From Spirodela intermedia (Eukaryota; Streptophyta; Magnoliopsida; Alismatales; Araceae), in assembly GCA_902729315.2 (NCBI GenBank), contig LR746274.1:4429037-4493036 (forward strand): DNA of 64,000 nt. Direction: 5' to 3'. A model generated the notes under the pieces. That model was not told the origin of the DNA, did not search any database, and saw only the letters and a program-made list of their open reading frames with translations. A program made the translations under genes and the position numbers. Below, piece by piece: positions 1-30,417 of this stretch; the first letter of the stretch is position 1, and each line of letters begins with the position of its first letter.

Positions 1-885
1 AAGAAAAGCAGAAGGAAATTCTAAAGAATTCTGGTTCATTAAAAGCTTTATCAGATCTATAAAAATAATAATATTTGGGCGAAATTCTGAGCTTCTAATC
101 GTTTTTCAAAATTTTACAAATTATGAATAATTTGCATAAAGATCACCAAATGTTTTAAGTCATTTATCATTATTAACATTAGTGACAGAAGTACTGATAC
201 ATTTAGTAAAATACCTATAATATATATATACATTTAGTACTGATACACCAAATATATATATATATATATATATTTGACAACTTGACTTGGCATCTAGATT
301 AATAGCTTCAGCTAACCTTCTGTTTTACTTCTTCAGATAACATTTTCTAGAAAAATGATGATCAAAAAAATTTACTAAAAAGCCATTATCTTTATAGGCC
401 GAGTTACCTTACAAAAATTATGAAAAGTTAATTCATAGGATTAATGGCTAACAGAAATCAATTCGTTCAACCTGTGGATCCAAGAAAAATAAAAAATCAA
501 ATATCATCAATTGTGGATTGATGATAGATCATTGGTCGATTTCATTATCCTCGAGTCAAACTTAAACCCATTTCCAGCTTTACAGACAGGTGAGAATAAA
601 AAGATAAATATAGAAAATATGGTCAATCACAAGGATCAGATTGAAAAAATTACTCCCAAAGATTGAAAAAGGTAAACAAGTTATTCTACCATTGCTAACG
701 TCATACATGCTTCAGAGTAACCTTTGATGAAAACAAGTCCTGATCCATTTCCTAATTTACAGAGAGGTAAGAATAAACCTAGGTAAAGATAGGAGCTTGA
801 TGAAAAAATTGCAAGCATTGAAAGGTATAAACAGATTATTCAATCATCTCTAACATCACAGACGGAGCAAAACAATTTAATTTAC
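1..885 (-). other. intron 3 of the CbbY-like gene, continuing off the window
   Basis: This stretch follows the exon 3 splice donor at 885-884 on the minus strand. It is AT-rich, with (TA)n runs near 220-273. I searched the minus strand for the next expected CbbY exon, which carries the conserved VCSTSNE-type motif II region, and did not find it. The remaining exons must therefore lie left of the window. It also contains a degenerate direct repeat, listed separately. Confidence 0.6.
568..863. repeat. degenerate tandem duplication, two copies
   Basis: Copy A (about 568-709) and copy B (about 745-863) share the same order of words: CCATTTCC, then TTTACAGA, AGGT(G/A)AGAATAAA, GAAAAAATT, A(T)TGAAA(A)AGGTA, AACA and (C/A)TCTCTAAC-like. 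They have diverged by substitutions and small indels. The repeat lies wholly within the intron of the CbbY-like gene. Confidence 0.6.
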
Positions 886-2236
886 CTTGCCACACCTGGT
901 CGAAGAGGAAGTAGCTTTTTCTCTATAAGAGCCATAAATAGGACAGTTTTTCTCTTGTGAAGAGAAGCAATAAAATCTTTCCTTTCCTCCTCGGTCTTGG
1001 GGGCACTTTCTGGCCACCCAGTCTTATTAAAATATGCCGTCATCCTAAATTTCACAGAACAATGAGAGAATGTTATTTCCTTCGCAGAAATCAAACTCCA
1101 GACCGAATATTGTGTTTCCCCTCTCATGGCTTTCCTTAGATTGTAAAAGCATACGATAACCTTGGATATCAACCTAGTAAGTGCCATATCTACCTTAAGA
1201 ATTAACGCATGTAACTAGCAATTAGAAAATTTTGAAACCCAGCACCCTTTCATCTGAAATATTTGATCGATTTGATCAGAATTGTAGAGATCATTCTACA
1301 ATCTCAATAGTAGAGAGAGGGTCGACGTCTTAGGATGTTGGAACTCAGATCAGAGGGCTTACCTCTCCTTTCCTCCCCCAATCTTGAGTAATTCTCCATA
1401 CAGTTCTTCATCCCAGGCAACACCCAATTCTTTCTGGCATCAAGGCCACAGAAAAGGAACATATCATCAATGTGGTTTCAGCAGACTAGAAATTCATTCA
1501 ATTCACGCGTTCATCTGGAGAAACTGATGAAAATCTCCACGAATACACGAAGATTTCGAGAAAAAATATGTATTTAAAGGAATATTTGACTAAGCAAATA
1601 CTTCGCTGTCATTTTCTCTTTCGGAAGTGAAGCAGAAGCCTTAGCAGAATTCTTCAGGCCCAGTTCGAACCAAGTATAAATGACACATAAAATTGTTAGA
1701 GATAGAAAATCGAAGAATAAAAGGATATCCCATGTGATGGACATACATTTCCAATTACGGAAAATTAGGTGAAGGAAACCATTTTCACTCATTAGCGGTG
1801 CATCAAGTAAAAACAAACCAAGAAACCTAGAGCACGGCAAGCGTCCCTTCGAACCAACCTCGGCGAAGGTGTCGTTGAAGGAGATGCGATGCCCATCCTT
1901 TTCTGTGTCCACGAGCACGCCGTCGCAGTCGAACAGGAGCGCCGCAGGGAGAGGAGAACCAGAAGAGGACGAAGAAGACGACGCTGAAGAAAAAACCACA
2001 CCGCCTCGCCGCCTTTCACAGAAGCGCGAGGAAGACGGCGCCGCGTTTCTTCCCAATCCCACACGAATTTGGAGGGCGGAGGTAGCACCAAGCGCAGATG
2101 AAACCGGAAGAAGAAGATGAGTCGCAGGCCGAGAAGGGGAAATCCTCCTTGGAACGGGAAGAGCGGAAGGCGTGGCCACAGCAGCGGCGGCGGCTGCGGC
2201 GGCTGCGGCGGCTGCGGCGGCGACTGCTCCGGCCAT
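886..2236 (-). CDS. CBBY: CbbY-like HAD hydrolase, chloroplastic (5' part, three exons)
   Basis: Exons on the minus strand are 2236-1859, 1433-1363 and 1044-886; phases join cleanly (202 codons plus 2 nt). The protein starts with a long alanine run and a Ser/Arg-rich stretch typical of a chloroplast transit peptide. HAD motif I, LFDCDGVLVDTE, follows at residues 101-112 with nucleophile Asp103 and Asp105. Exon 2 encodes ELYGELLKIGGGKER and exon 3 the cap-domain MTAYFNKTGWPESAP segment. These match plant CbbY (Arabidopsis At3g48420), a stromal phosphatase that removes xylulose-1,5-bisphosphate, an inhibitor of Rubisco. The core-domain exons carrying motifs II-IV are outside the window. Splice sites, order and family agree strongly; the exact initiator ATG within the GC-rich 5' end is less certain. 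Confidence 0.9.
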
Positions 2237-2350
2237 GGCCTCTACCCGAGAAGACGATCCTCACCACTCTTTTCCTCAACTGCCTCAAAGTTTCCATCTC
2301 TTCTCTCCTTCAGATGGAGGCCCAGAACCCCCACCAACGGCTCATTCCCC

Positions 2351-2575
2351 GATGGGGCCCGCTATCTTATCTTCCTCCCATCGTGACCCCCACCCTCCAA
2401 AAACGCCCGGCCCGGTTTCTAAGCTCCGTAAAGTCTCGGGCCCGGCCCGGATTATAACGGTGGGGCCCGCTATCTAATTCTCCTCCATTGAACCCACCGT
2501 ATAAAAAGCCCGGCCCGCCAGGAACAAATGGGCCCGGTTTTTCAGCTCCGGAGTGTCTCCGGCCAGGTCGGGGGG
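2351..2575. repeat. tandem duplication of a GGGCCC-rich promoter segment
   Basis: Two copies start at about 2354 and 2462 with TGGGGCCCGCTATCT, offset 108 bp. Both continue with CTCC and ACCC words, then GCCCGG(T)TT, AGCTCCG and GTCTC. They lie 115-340 bp upstream of the CbbY-like ATG, so any site II-like GGCCC elements are duplicated in that promoter. Confidence 0.65.
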
Positions 2576-2599
2576 GGGCCTGCCTGCCTTTTCAAGACC

Positions 2600-3390
2600 C
2601 ATCTCTAGTGAGAGAAACACAACAAACTGTGGATCTATCCAGAGAGAGTGAGAGAAAGAGCGGGAAGTACGCAGTCTAGAGAGAGACACAAGCGTCGCTG
2701 ATATTCGGACATCAGTAAACTTTTCAAGAGAAAATTGTATAATTTTTGCAATATTATTTAAAAAACATTTTAGTCGTAAATCGTCTAAAATAGTAAGAAT
2801 TAAGGCCCAATAAGATTAATAATTGGCCAAACGCTCGATAAGATGGCGCAAATTTCTCCAGCAGTACATCGGGTCTCTAGTGAGAGAAACACAACTCTGG
2901 GTCTAGCGAGAGAGAGAGAGAGACCAGCAGCAATATTAATATTAATTGTTGTATTTCATAGTAATATTATACTTATATTAATTTTTTCAACATAAAATTC
3001 TTGAAGTATTAATATTTATATTTCAAACTCATAATTCGTTTTTAATGAGTGAAAATTAACGAACTCAATAAGGTGAGTAACTAGCCAATCTCTTTCGCAA
3101 TGAGACAGGTCTCTAGTGAGAAAAGGACAGTTATTAGGTGGGTCTATCTAGAGAGTAGAGAGTAAACCCAACATCCCTGATTCACAATTTTCTATTGCAG
3201 TGCAACGGCTCTATAGTGAGAAAACGCAAGCAACTATGTAGATCTGGAGAGAGAAAGATCAGGCTCTAAGTAGTTTAGAGAGACAATAAGACGACGCAAA
3301 TCTCTATCGCAATACGACCTGTCTCTAGTGAGAGAAATACAAGCAACTATTATGTGGGTCTACCTAGAGAGAGAAAACCAACACCGAACA
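2600..3390. repeat. five-copy interspersed repeat with core TCTCTAGTGAGAGAAA
   Basis: The core TCTCTAGTGAGAGAAA and close variants occur at about 2602, 2874, 3111, 3209 and 3331. Each is followed within 20-50 bases by a GTGG(G/A)TCTA word and then a CTAGAGAGAGA word. Copies at 2874, 3111, 3209 and 3331 are also preceded by a (C/T)GCAATACGA-like word. Spacing varies from about 100 to 270 bp, so it is a degenerate clustered repeat rather than a regular satellite. Confidence 0.6.
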
Positions 3391-3433
3391 CGAGGCCGGG
3401 GGGGAGGGAGGTAGAGGAAAGGAAACGAAACTC

Positions 3434-4101
3434 TCAGAGGAGGCAGCAGCTAGCGGACGCTGCCAAGATGGCGAGTAATCCCACGGTGGAGGAAGCGGCG
3501 GCGCCACTGCTGTCTGCGGCGGAGGGCGGCGGCGGAGCGGCGGCGGCGGCGGTATGGTTACCCGGCGGCGAGGACGTGGGCGACTGCTCCTCCGCCGTGT
3601 GGCCGAGGACCTTGAGGATCATCTTCTGGCCCTTCTGACAGTGCTCCCTGAGGCCGCTGATGAAGTAGTAGGTGCCTGCGTGGTCGAGGGTCATCTCCGT
3701 CTCCCCGTTGTTGTAGAAGACGATCGGCTGCTCTGAGTTGCACCGCCCGTACTCCTCCTCCGTCACCACCATCACCGAGTCCTTCTTGTACCTGAACACT
3801 GCACTCCCCACCACAACCTTCAGAGCGAGAAAGGTACACAGAAAGAGAGAGAGATACATATACATATCTGTATCTATATATATATCTATATATATATAAA
3901 TAGCTAGATAGATGGATAGATGGATAGATAGATAGATAGATAGATAGAAATACAGATAGACAGATATACAGATACATAGATCGATAGATAGATGTATAGA
4001 TAAATAGATAAATAAATAGATAGGAGAGAGATAGATAGATGGATAGAGATATATATACTGCTAGGTAGATAGCTAGATAGATATATATATATATATATAG
4101 C

Positions 4102-4183
<82 letters not shown>

Positions 4184-4402
4184 GGAAATACTGAGGTTGT
4201 CGCCGATCTTGAAACGGTTCTTGGAGGCCCAATGGTTGTAGAGGGCGGTGTTGTTTGGGGGGGGGACAGCCCAGCCGCGGTCACCGCCGACGTCGAAGTC
4301 GAAGGCGGAGCAGCGGAGGCGGCCGGAGACAGAGGCGATGGCGGCAATGAGGAGGACCCTCCACCACATTCCCTCAGAGATCGCCGAAGAACGCAAGGCC
4401 AT
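3434..4402 (-). CDS. early nodulin-like phytocyanin, probably GPI-anchored
   Basis: Two exons, 4402-4192 and 3798-3434, give 191 aa. The splice joins GDNL to MFRYKKDSVMVV in frame, at the intron position usual for phytocyanins. A signal peptide lies within residues 12-32; the Met at 4369 would give a more typical N-terminus than the Met at 4402. A plastocyanin-like domain follows: FDVGGDRGWAVP, NRFKIGDNL, then YYFISGLREHCQKGQKM. After this come a Pro/Ala/Ser-rich stretch and a hydrophobic tail typical of a GPI signal. The first copper histidine is replaced by Asp (KKDSV) and the copper Cys by Ser (FISG), so copper binding is unlikely. This is the early nodulin-like class, extracellular and plasma-membrane linked, with arabinogalactan-type glycosylation likely. 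The exact biological role is unknown. Confidence 0.9.
3850..4177. repeat. compound microsatellite in the phytocyanin intron
   Basis: The intron (3799-4191) is almost entirely simple sequence: (TA)n near 3857-3898, (GATA)n variants over about 3900-4080, a further (TA)n, then a pure (AG)n run from about 4104 to 4174. This generates long artificial open frames of Leu-Ser and Tyr-Ile repeats that are not genes. Confidence 0.9.
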
Positions 4403-4615
4403 TCCTTATCTCTCTCTCTCTCTCTTCTCCTCTCCTTTTTCTTCCTGGGTCTCACAGAAGCGAGTTCTCAGCCTTCTCTCTCTCCCCTCCCTCTCTCTCT
4501 ATCTCGCTCTTTCTTCTTTGTCTCTGCGCCTCCCTACGTCGCTGCTGGCCGGTATTTCTACGTCGTTCGCAGGCTTCATGGTGCAGTTAAAGGCGGATAG
4601 TTTGTTCACCTGCAC

Positions 4616-4650
<35 letters not shown>

Positions 4651-6427
4651 AGTGGGGGATCGTGGGAAGGACCAGGCGGTTTAGGTTTGAACATGACCGA
4701 GCCCGAGCGTGGGGGGATATTCTCACTCTCCAGTTTCATTCGATACGCTCAGACTTTCAAAGGATCGGTGAGGAAGTGAAGATGACATGTGGAGAGAAGA
4801 TGGGGTGAGAATATCTGATTTGAACTAAGCCATGAAATATCTTTAAGGTTTTTAGTAAAACCCAGAAACTTTCTCAAAATGACACTTTTGGGAAGGTATA
4901 TCGTTACCTTTATTTTAGGGTTTGTGCGTATAACATTTACTTCGGAAAATCTGTATTTTTCCTGCCCCTAACGTCGAATTTATTTTTTGTTCTAATGACA
5001 AAATATGTAAATAATGGAAATACATATTTTATTAATATTTTACTTATATTCATAAAATGACACTTCATACCCAATTTTTCTTTAAAAGCTTTTTTAAAAA
5101 TAATGGAAATATATAATTGATTGACACAATTTCTGTAAATTTCTGAAATTATAATCTCTTTCAATTTTCTCAAAATATATAGTTTTAGTTTTTATATTTA
5201 TACGGAAATAAAATTATATTTTCATTTTAAAATCTGGTAGCCAGATCTGGGCCAACCTTTGAAATGGTGAATCCTAGAAGCTGTTCCCCCATGCCACATG
5301 GCCTCACAAGAAGGTATCATCAGCTCTGCACCAACATCAACACGTACGAGTTGGAGAATCTAACGTGCGTATCGGCACGTACTGGGTGGAGCACAATGGG
5401 CCTCAAACTGCTTATTGGGCCCAAATAGCACAACTGATGTCTCAAGGCCGGTAGGCGGGAGAATCTTTGGTGCGCATCGGCACGTACGGGGTGGTGCACA
5501 ACGGGCCTGAAGCAAAAGTTATCGCGCCCAGATAGGGCCTGATGAAGTGGGGACCACCTGGAGGGTGTTAAAGATGGTCTAATGGGCTGGGGCCAACTTG
5601 TGCCTATTGGACCCGCTGGAATGGCCCCAAAGAGATTTGGGGGGGTCTCTCTCTCTCTCTTGCTACCCTTCGCCGGAGGAAGAGGAAGACCATCTTCGGG
5701 TGGCCGGCGGCGAGGAATCTCGAGGGACGTAGAGTGGTGGTGGTGGTCGCCAGAGTCGTCATCCTCCAGTGTGATTGGGGGTTTCTGGTCGCTGCTGCCA
5801 TTTCGGCGACGTCTGGATGAAGAGTCGTGTCGTCTTCTTCTGTGTGTTTTTCTCTAGTTTTCTTCTTCTCGGATACCTGTGAAGTTGGAGGAGTGGGCGC
5901 TGGTGGACTGCATCTGGTGAGGAGCGTAGTCTCTCTGAACCTCATCTCTCTCTTGTCTCTGTGCTGATTTACTCTCTTTTTCTTTCGATTTTTTTCTCCG
6001 CCAGCGTCATAATTAAACGTGCGATTCTATTCGTCTCTTCAATCCCAACTCCTTTAGCCACCCGCTCCAGCGGCATGTTTTTGATTTTTTGCGCCGATGA
6101 AATGGAATTTCCAGAGTCCTGTCCTGAAAAGCTATCTGTGTATCCAGGTAGCCCGTCCCTTCGCCAAGCTTTCGCCCGCGTGCTAAATCTTGCGGCTACA
6201 TACAGGTGTGCACGGAGCTGTATTCTTTTTATTTTATTTCGAGTTTCTAGAGTGGAATTACGATCATATTCTCAGTTCTGAGTTCCATTATGAATGTGGT
6301 GGTTTTTCCTCAAATGCACCATATTATGCACAATTCGCTAAGTTCATAGCGCTAAATTTTATTAATGGAGTTAAAATTCGCGTTTCAGGGATTGCTATTT
6401 TTCTTCAGGGATTGGGGTTTTGTGCAG
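4403..6427. other. divergent intergenic region and probable 5' UTR of the TFIIIC gene
   Basis: This separates the phytocyanin start (minus) from the TFIIIC start (plus). It contains CT/GA runs (about 4408-4505 and 4618-4648), an AT-rich stretch (about 4830-5240) and a tandem duplication (5354-5507). The TFIIIC ATG sits immediately after an AG splice-acceptor-like TTTTGTGCAG at 6427, so a 5' UTR intron ending there is likely, with the untranslated first exon somewhere in about 5640-6210. I cannot fix its donor. Confidence 0.5.
5354..5507. repeat. tandem duplication in the TFIIIC gene promoter
   Basis: Copy A 5354-5403 and copy B 5459-5507 both read GAGAATCT, then GTGCG(T/C)ATCGGCACGTAC, then GGGTGG(A/T)GCACAA(T/C)GGGCCT. 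They are offset about 105 bp with few substitutions. Each carries a GCACGTAC core and a GGGCCT site II-like word. Confidence 0.75.
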
Positions 6428-26143
<19,716 letters not shown>

Positions 26144-27333
26144 CAGATGCTGACCCACCCAGATGGAGTCTTCCCTCTTTCTTTCTGGGGAAACATCTCC
26201 TGATCCTCCTCCAAGGTTCATTCCATTGGAGGAGGCCGTTTTTTTTTCCTGGAGATATTTCTCATTGCAGTGGCCGTCTCATCTGCTGATGATCCTCCTC
26301 CGAGGTAGGTGTATCGGTCAGAATCTTGAGGAGAAGGCCTTTTTTTCTGGAAATATCTCTTGTTGCAGTGAGGTCCCCATTGAAATGATTGTGGCAAGGA
26401 AGCAGAGCCTTCTTCTTCTTCTTCTTCGCAGATTGGTTCTGAGAACAGGGAAGAAGATGGAGATTGATTTCTCGAGCATTCACCCCCCAGAGAATAAGTG
26501 CAAAATATTCATCTATAGATTTCTAGTCTCATAGGCCCCCTTTTTCCAGGGAGAGGGGTGAAATGAATTGTATTTTTATTTTTATTTTCCTCCTTTTCAT
26601 GTAATCTAACATTTTCCCGGTTTATGGAAATTTAGAATCATACATTTGGTCTGTACTCCTGATAAATGTGACTAATATGTTTAATTAGAAAAAAGATGAT
26701 GTTGTGGATTTCTAGATATTCCCTAATTGCATAAAATGATCGGGTGATTTAGTACTAATAATGACATTTGGTTCCTTGGATCAGTGATTTATATGGATGA
26801 TTTACTACATTTTCGGGATCCCAACCGGATTTAATCCTAATTACAAAGTTCAAAATCCTTTAATTTTAAAATAACTGACTTGCAAATTTCTGAGTACTTT
26901 TGCCAAAAAAGTGGTGATCTGTCACTCAGACAAGCGAGTCCCTCACTAGAAATACAGCCTACAAACTTTCTCATCATACTTTCCAGGCACCACATGGAAA
27001 GCAGCACTCTTTCACCTCGCTCCCTCTCAAAATGCCAACCATGAGGGGGAATTTCACCTCCCTCTTCAAGAGCAAAGCAAGGCTGGCACCACACCAATCA
27101 AATATCAATCCACCGACAGACATCGGCGGCGGCCAGGATTCATCACATTGCATCAGAGAGATCCCATATTTTTATTTCAGGATACAAAACCCAGCTGGTT
27201 TGTTTTGAAACGACCGATCCGAACCCCCCCAACCAGAGGTGAAGATTAAGAATTAATCTACATCTTTGCAATGTCCCGAGAGCCCGGGGAATTCAATGCT
27301 TGTTATTTCCAGGAGGATCGACCGATCTCCCCC
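26144..27333. other. 3' UTR of the TFIIIC gene and convergent intergenic region
   Basis: The plus-strand TFIIIC gene and minus-strand SDHB gene converge here. The first 500 bases are probably TFIIIC 3' UTR and include a degenerate duplication (26202-26375). T-rich sequence (about 26570-26600) may mark its 3' end. The rest, about 26650-27330, has no recognisable gene; the SDHB 3' UTR should lie in its right part. Confidence 0.5.
26202..26375. repeat. tandem duplication in the TFIIIC 3' UTR
   Basis: Copy A (26202-26276) and copy B (26292-26375) both run GATCCTCCTCC(A/G)AGGT, GGAG(G/A)AGGCC, a T run, CTGGA(G/A)ATAT, then (A/G)TTGCAGTG. They are offset about 90 bp with moderate divergence. Confidence 0.6.
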
Positions 27334-30069
27334 TCACAGAAAGGGCTTCTGGAGCTGGAGGTTCTTGATGTGGATGATCTCCATCCCGGGGTTCAGGCCC
27401 TTGGGACAGGCCGCGGTGCAGTTCATGATCGTGTGGCAGCGGTAGAGCTTGAACTCGTCGCACACCGCCTCCAGCCGCTCCTTTGTGTACTGGTCTCGGC
27501 TGTCTGCGATCCATCTGTAAGAACAAAAGGAAACGAAATCAAAAAACTTAAAACATAAGATTAAAAATGAAAAATATGGTTCTACCATTTGGGGTTGAGA
27601 GAAGATGAGAAGGATGATTAGAACATGGTTGAAGTAAAATTCTCTGTGGTATGAATAATCCAGAGATGTGCATTGGGATCGGATCACCCACCACATAACC
27701 CAAAAAAGTTGATGCGAAATGATTATTAGAGTATGGTTTTGGCATTTATTCACCAGAAAGATTAAACAAACATTTGGGTTGAATAACCACGGGATGTGCA
27801 TCTTAATAGAGACCCTTCACTTCCAAAAAATTCATTTGAAGAATAAATATGGCATAAAGTTCGTCTTGTCGGAGCGTGGTGAAAGAGAGATAAAATAATG
27901 AGATCAAAATAGTCAAAGGGCATTTTTTTAAAATACTAAGACCAAAAGAGGGATCATGGGTCTGACTCATATTTCAAGACAATGAAACACAAAAATGCTA
28001 CATGGTCATAGATCACAGATGAAGAAAAGAGTCCTACATGTTGAGCCCTCTTGCAGGAGGCAAAAGACAGGTGAAAAAAAAAAAAAAGGAAGTTTGAACA
28101 TTGGTGAAACGGAATGTAGATTTCAGCAAACGAAGAGTGGTAAAAAAAAGGGCATAGAATGACGACAGCAAGGGAGAAGGCGATGTAAGAGAGAAAGGAA
28201 ATCTCAAAGCATCGTCAGTAATCAGAACTAATTAGCACTTTGGAGGAAATAAAATGACCGATTTCCAAGAGACTCCGAGGAGCTATATCGAGAATATCAT
28301 CAAAGAATAATTGTCGTCCCCGAATCCCACAGAAGCCAATAGTGTTAATTTAATCAGTACTCAACATATGTTCCGCATAAACTTGCTTGCCGTTGTGCAA
28401 GATGAAGACCTTGTAAGAAGAAAATATATTCCCGGACGAGTACCAAAGAAGGTTCATAATGATGAATTCTCATCTTTACTGGGGCGATCTCATTTGATCA
28501 AAAGACGATCTTGGCGCTTCCAGAACTAGTCGTTCCAAGGCAGTCCCTGAGAGTACTATAACAGTTTCCTTTTCAGGATAATTCCACCAGAACTCCACTA
28601 GTAAAATGTTTCGGGCAGATTCACACAAGAAACTCGCAAACCCATTAAACCTCTTAAGTTGGATGCCCGCTGTTCCCTTAATCCTAAATATTTTTCTGCC
28701 TATTTCGCAGCCACGGAAATCGAACACATCAACGACCTGTACTTCGGATGCTGCATTAATGTTTCTAACCAGTCGATAAAATGCTCATGCCCTTTGAAGT
28801 CCGCCATCTTCTCCTCTTCAACTAATCTTAAAATGAGATACCAAATGATGCATCTCCATTTCTGACCATGAGGCTATAACTTCTTTCTCTATCAGCCAGA
28901 CGTATATGGCATGAACTCAAGCGACAAAGGGAACATACGACTTCCCAGGAAGTCGGAGCGGCTCATCACATCTAATACAAGATAACTATGGCGCAGACTA
29001 GACAGCGTCCACAACCTAGCATGTACTAGGCCCCCCAACCATCATCCCTTCTCACGGAAGGGGAAGCAAAAACAATGGCATTATAAAAGATGAGCAAGCT
29101 GCTCAACTCAGCAGGAGTATTATCCAAAACTGCCCTTTGGAATAGGCGCTAAACTATTTCCAAATGTGAAAACGCAACGTGTGATAATCACGGGAAAACA
29201 GAGAAAGCATAAGATGATCATCACCAAAAGAACAGCAATCGCTTAGATCGACAGGGAAAGACCAAATGTCAACTATTTACGACAAGGATGGAGGAGCAAG
29301 TAAAACGAATAGAACGATAGATCCCCCAAAAGCAGGAAAGGAATCCCGAAAATGCGCACCGGTGGGCGTGGAGGAGGGCGGCGGGGCCGAGGTAGAGCTC
29401 AGGATTCCACCAGTAGCTAGGGCAGGAAGTGCTGCAGCAGGCGCAGAGGATGCACTCGTACATCCCGTCCAGTTTGGCCCGATCTTTCTTGCTCTGCTTG
29501 ATCTCCTTCCCATCCGCCGGCGCCGGATCCTTTCTCTTCAGCCACGGCTCCACGCTCTTATACTGCGCGTAGAAGTTGGTCATGTCGACCACCAGATCCT
29601 TCATCACGAACATATGCGGCAGCGGCGTGATCATCATCGCCCCCCCCTGGTCCTTCTTGATCTTCGTCAGGCAGGCGAGCCCGTTGTCGCCGTCGATGTT
29701 CATGGCGCAGGATCCGCAGATGCCCTCGCGGCAGGAGCGGCGGAAGGTGAGCGTCGGGTCCACCTCGTTCTTGATCTTGATGAGGGCGTCCAGCACCATC
29801 GGCCCGCAGTCGTTGAGGTCAACCTGGAACTCCTCCAGGCGGGGCTTCCCCCCTCCCTCGGGGCTCCACCGGTAGATCTGGAACGTCTTCAGGTTGGAAG
29901 ATTTCTCCCCGGGGGACGCCGCCGCCGCCGTCGCCGTGGAGTGGCCCTGCGTCTGCTGGAGGAGCGGGCCCCTGGCGGAGGGGGAGGCCGCCGCGCAGAC
30001 CTCTCTGAGCCCCCCGAGGACGGAGGAGGAAAGCGTGGACGTTCGCCGGAGAAGAGACCTCGCCGCCAT
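27334..30069 (-). CDS. SDHB: succinate dehydrogenase iron-sulfur subunit (complex II), mitochondrial
   Basis: Two exons, 30069-29360 and 27514-27334, encode 296 aa; the split Arg codon joins LLHAHR to WIADSRD. Residues 1-45 are Arg/Ser/Ala-rich, as in a mitochondrial targeting peptide. The plant-type ferredoxin fold holds the [2Fe-2S] cysteines 113, 118, 121 and 133 (CREGICGSC then LAC). Cysteines 206, 209, 212 and 273 fit the [4Fe-4S] cluster, and 216, 263 and 269 the [3Fe-4S] cluster ([15 protein letters not shown], then [14 protein letters not shown]). The protein passes electrons from succinate oxidation to ubiquinone in the inner mitochondrial membrane. All ligands are present, so it should be functional. 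Exon 1 is GC-rich. A TATA-like box sits about 70 bp upstream of the ATG. Confidence 0.97.
27515..29359. other. SDHB intron
   Basis: This single 1.85-kb intron is AT-rich to about 28300 and more mixed afterwards. Short open stretches between 28311 and 28865 on both strands have no domain I recognise. I specifically looked for an RPS14 reading frame, which grasses carry at this locus, and saw none. Confidence 0.6.
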
Positions 30070-30137
30070 TGCCTTCCTAGAGAGAGAAAGGCAACGTTGT
30101 CCTTCCTAGAAAAACCGTAAAACAACAACACTCTCCC

Positions 30138-30146
30138 TATATATAG
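30138..30146 (-). promoter_or_regulatory. TATA box of SDHB
   Basis: The minus strand reads CTATATATA, 69-77 bp upstream of the SDHB ATG, which would place the transcript start near 30110 with a short 5' UTR. A (GA)n run lies just upstream at about 30150-30188. Confidence 0.6.
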
Positions 30147-30148
30147 TG

Positions 30149-30190
<42 letters not shown>

Positions 30191-30193
30191 GAC

Positions 30194-30417
30194 GATGCAA
30201 GGGGACGCTCGAAATTTTTACGCGTCTCTGAGAGGCTGACACCATAAAGATAGAGAGTCCGGAAATGGATACAAGGAGATACGCTCGAAACTCGTACGCA
30301 TCTATGAGAGGCGACCATCATATAAATAGATCTAGAGAGAGAGAGAGAGAGTCAGAAAAAAGGGGGATACAAAGGGATACGCTCGCATCTCGTACGCAGC
30401 TCTGAGAGGGTGACACC
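30194..30417. repeat. three-copy repeat upstream of SDHB
   Basis: Copies at about 30194-30243, 30267-30319 and 30365-30417 share A(T/A)(G/A)CAAGG, ACGCTCG, TACGC then CTCTGAGAGG and GAC(C/A)C words. They are separated by GAGAGA-rich spacers, with 73 and 98 bp offsets. They sit just upstream of the SDHB TATA box. Confidence 0.75.

Larger units (their letters stand above)
2237..3433. other. intergenic: CbbY promoter side and 3' flank of the phytocyanin gene
   Basis: No gene is supported here. The first 340 bases are rich in GGGCCC/GGCCCG words, which resemble plant site II promoter elements upstream of the CbbY-like start. The remainder holds a dispersed GAGAGA-rich repeat family. Both are listed separately. 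Confidence 0.6.

Noticed and set aside
3558-4455. Long open frames of Leu-Ser and Ile-Tyr repeats on the minus strand
   Set aside because: They are translations of the (AG)n and (GATA)n microsatellite in the phytocyanin intron and have no coding signature.
6103-6206. Upstream ATG (6103) followed by a GT donor as a coding first exon of the TFIIIC gene
   Set aside because: Splicing that donor to the acceptor before 6428 puts the known N-terminus out of frame; a 5' UTR intron fits better.
28311-28865. Possible RPS14 or other gene inside the SDHB intron
   Set aside because: Short open stretches on both strands showed no RPS14 or transposase motifs that I recognise.
29266-30120. 284-codon plus-strand open frame
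   Set aside because: It is antisense to the GC-rich SDHB exon 1, which has a full family match; the plus frame resembles nothing and reflects GC bias.
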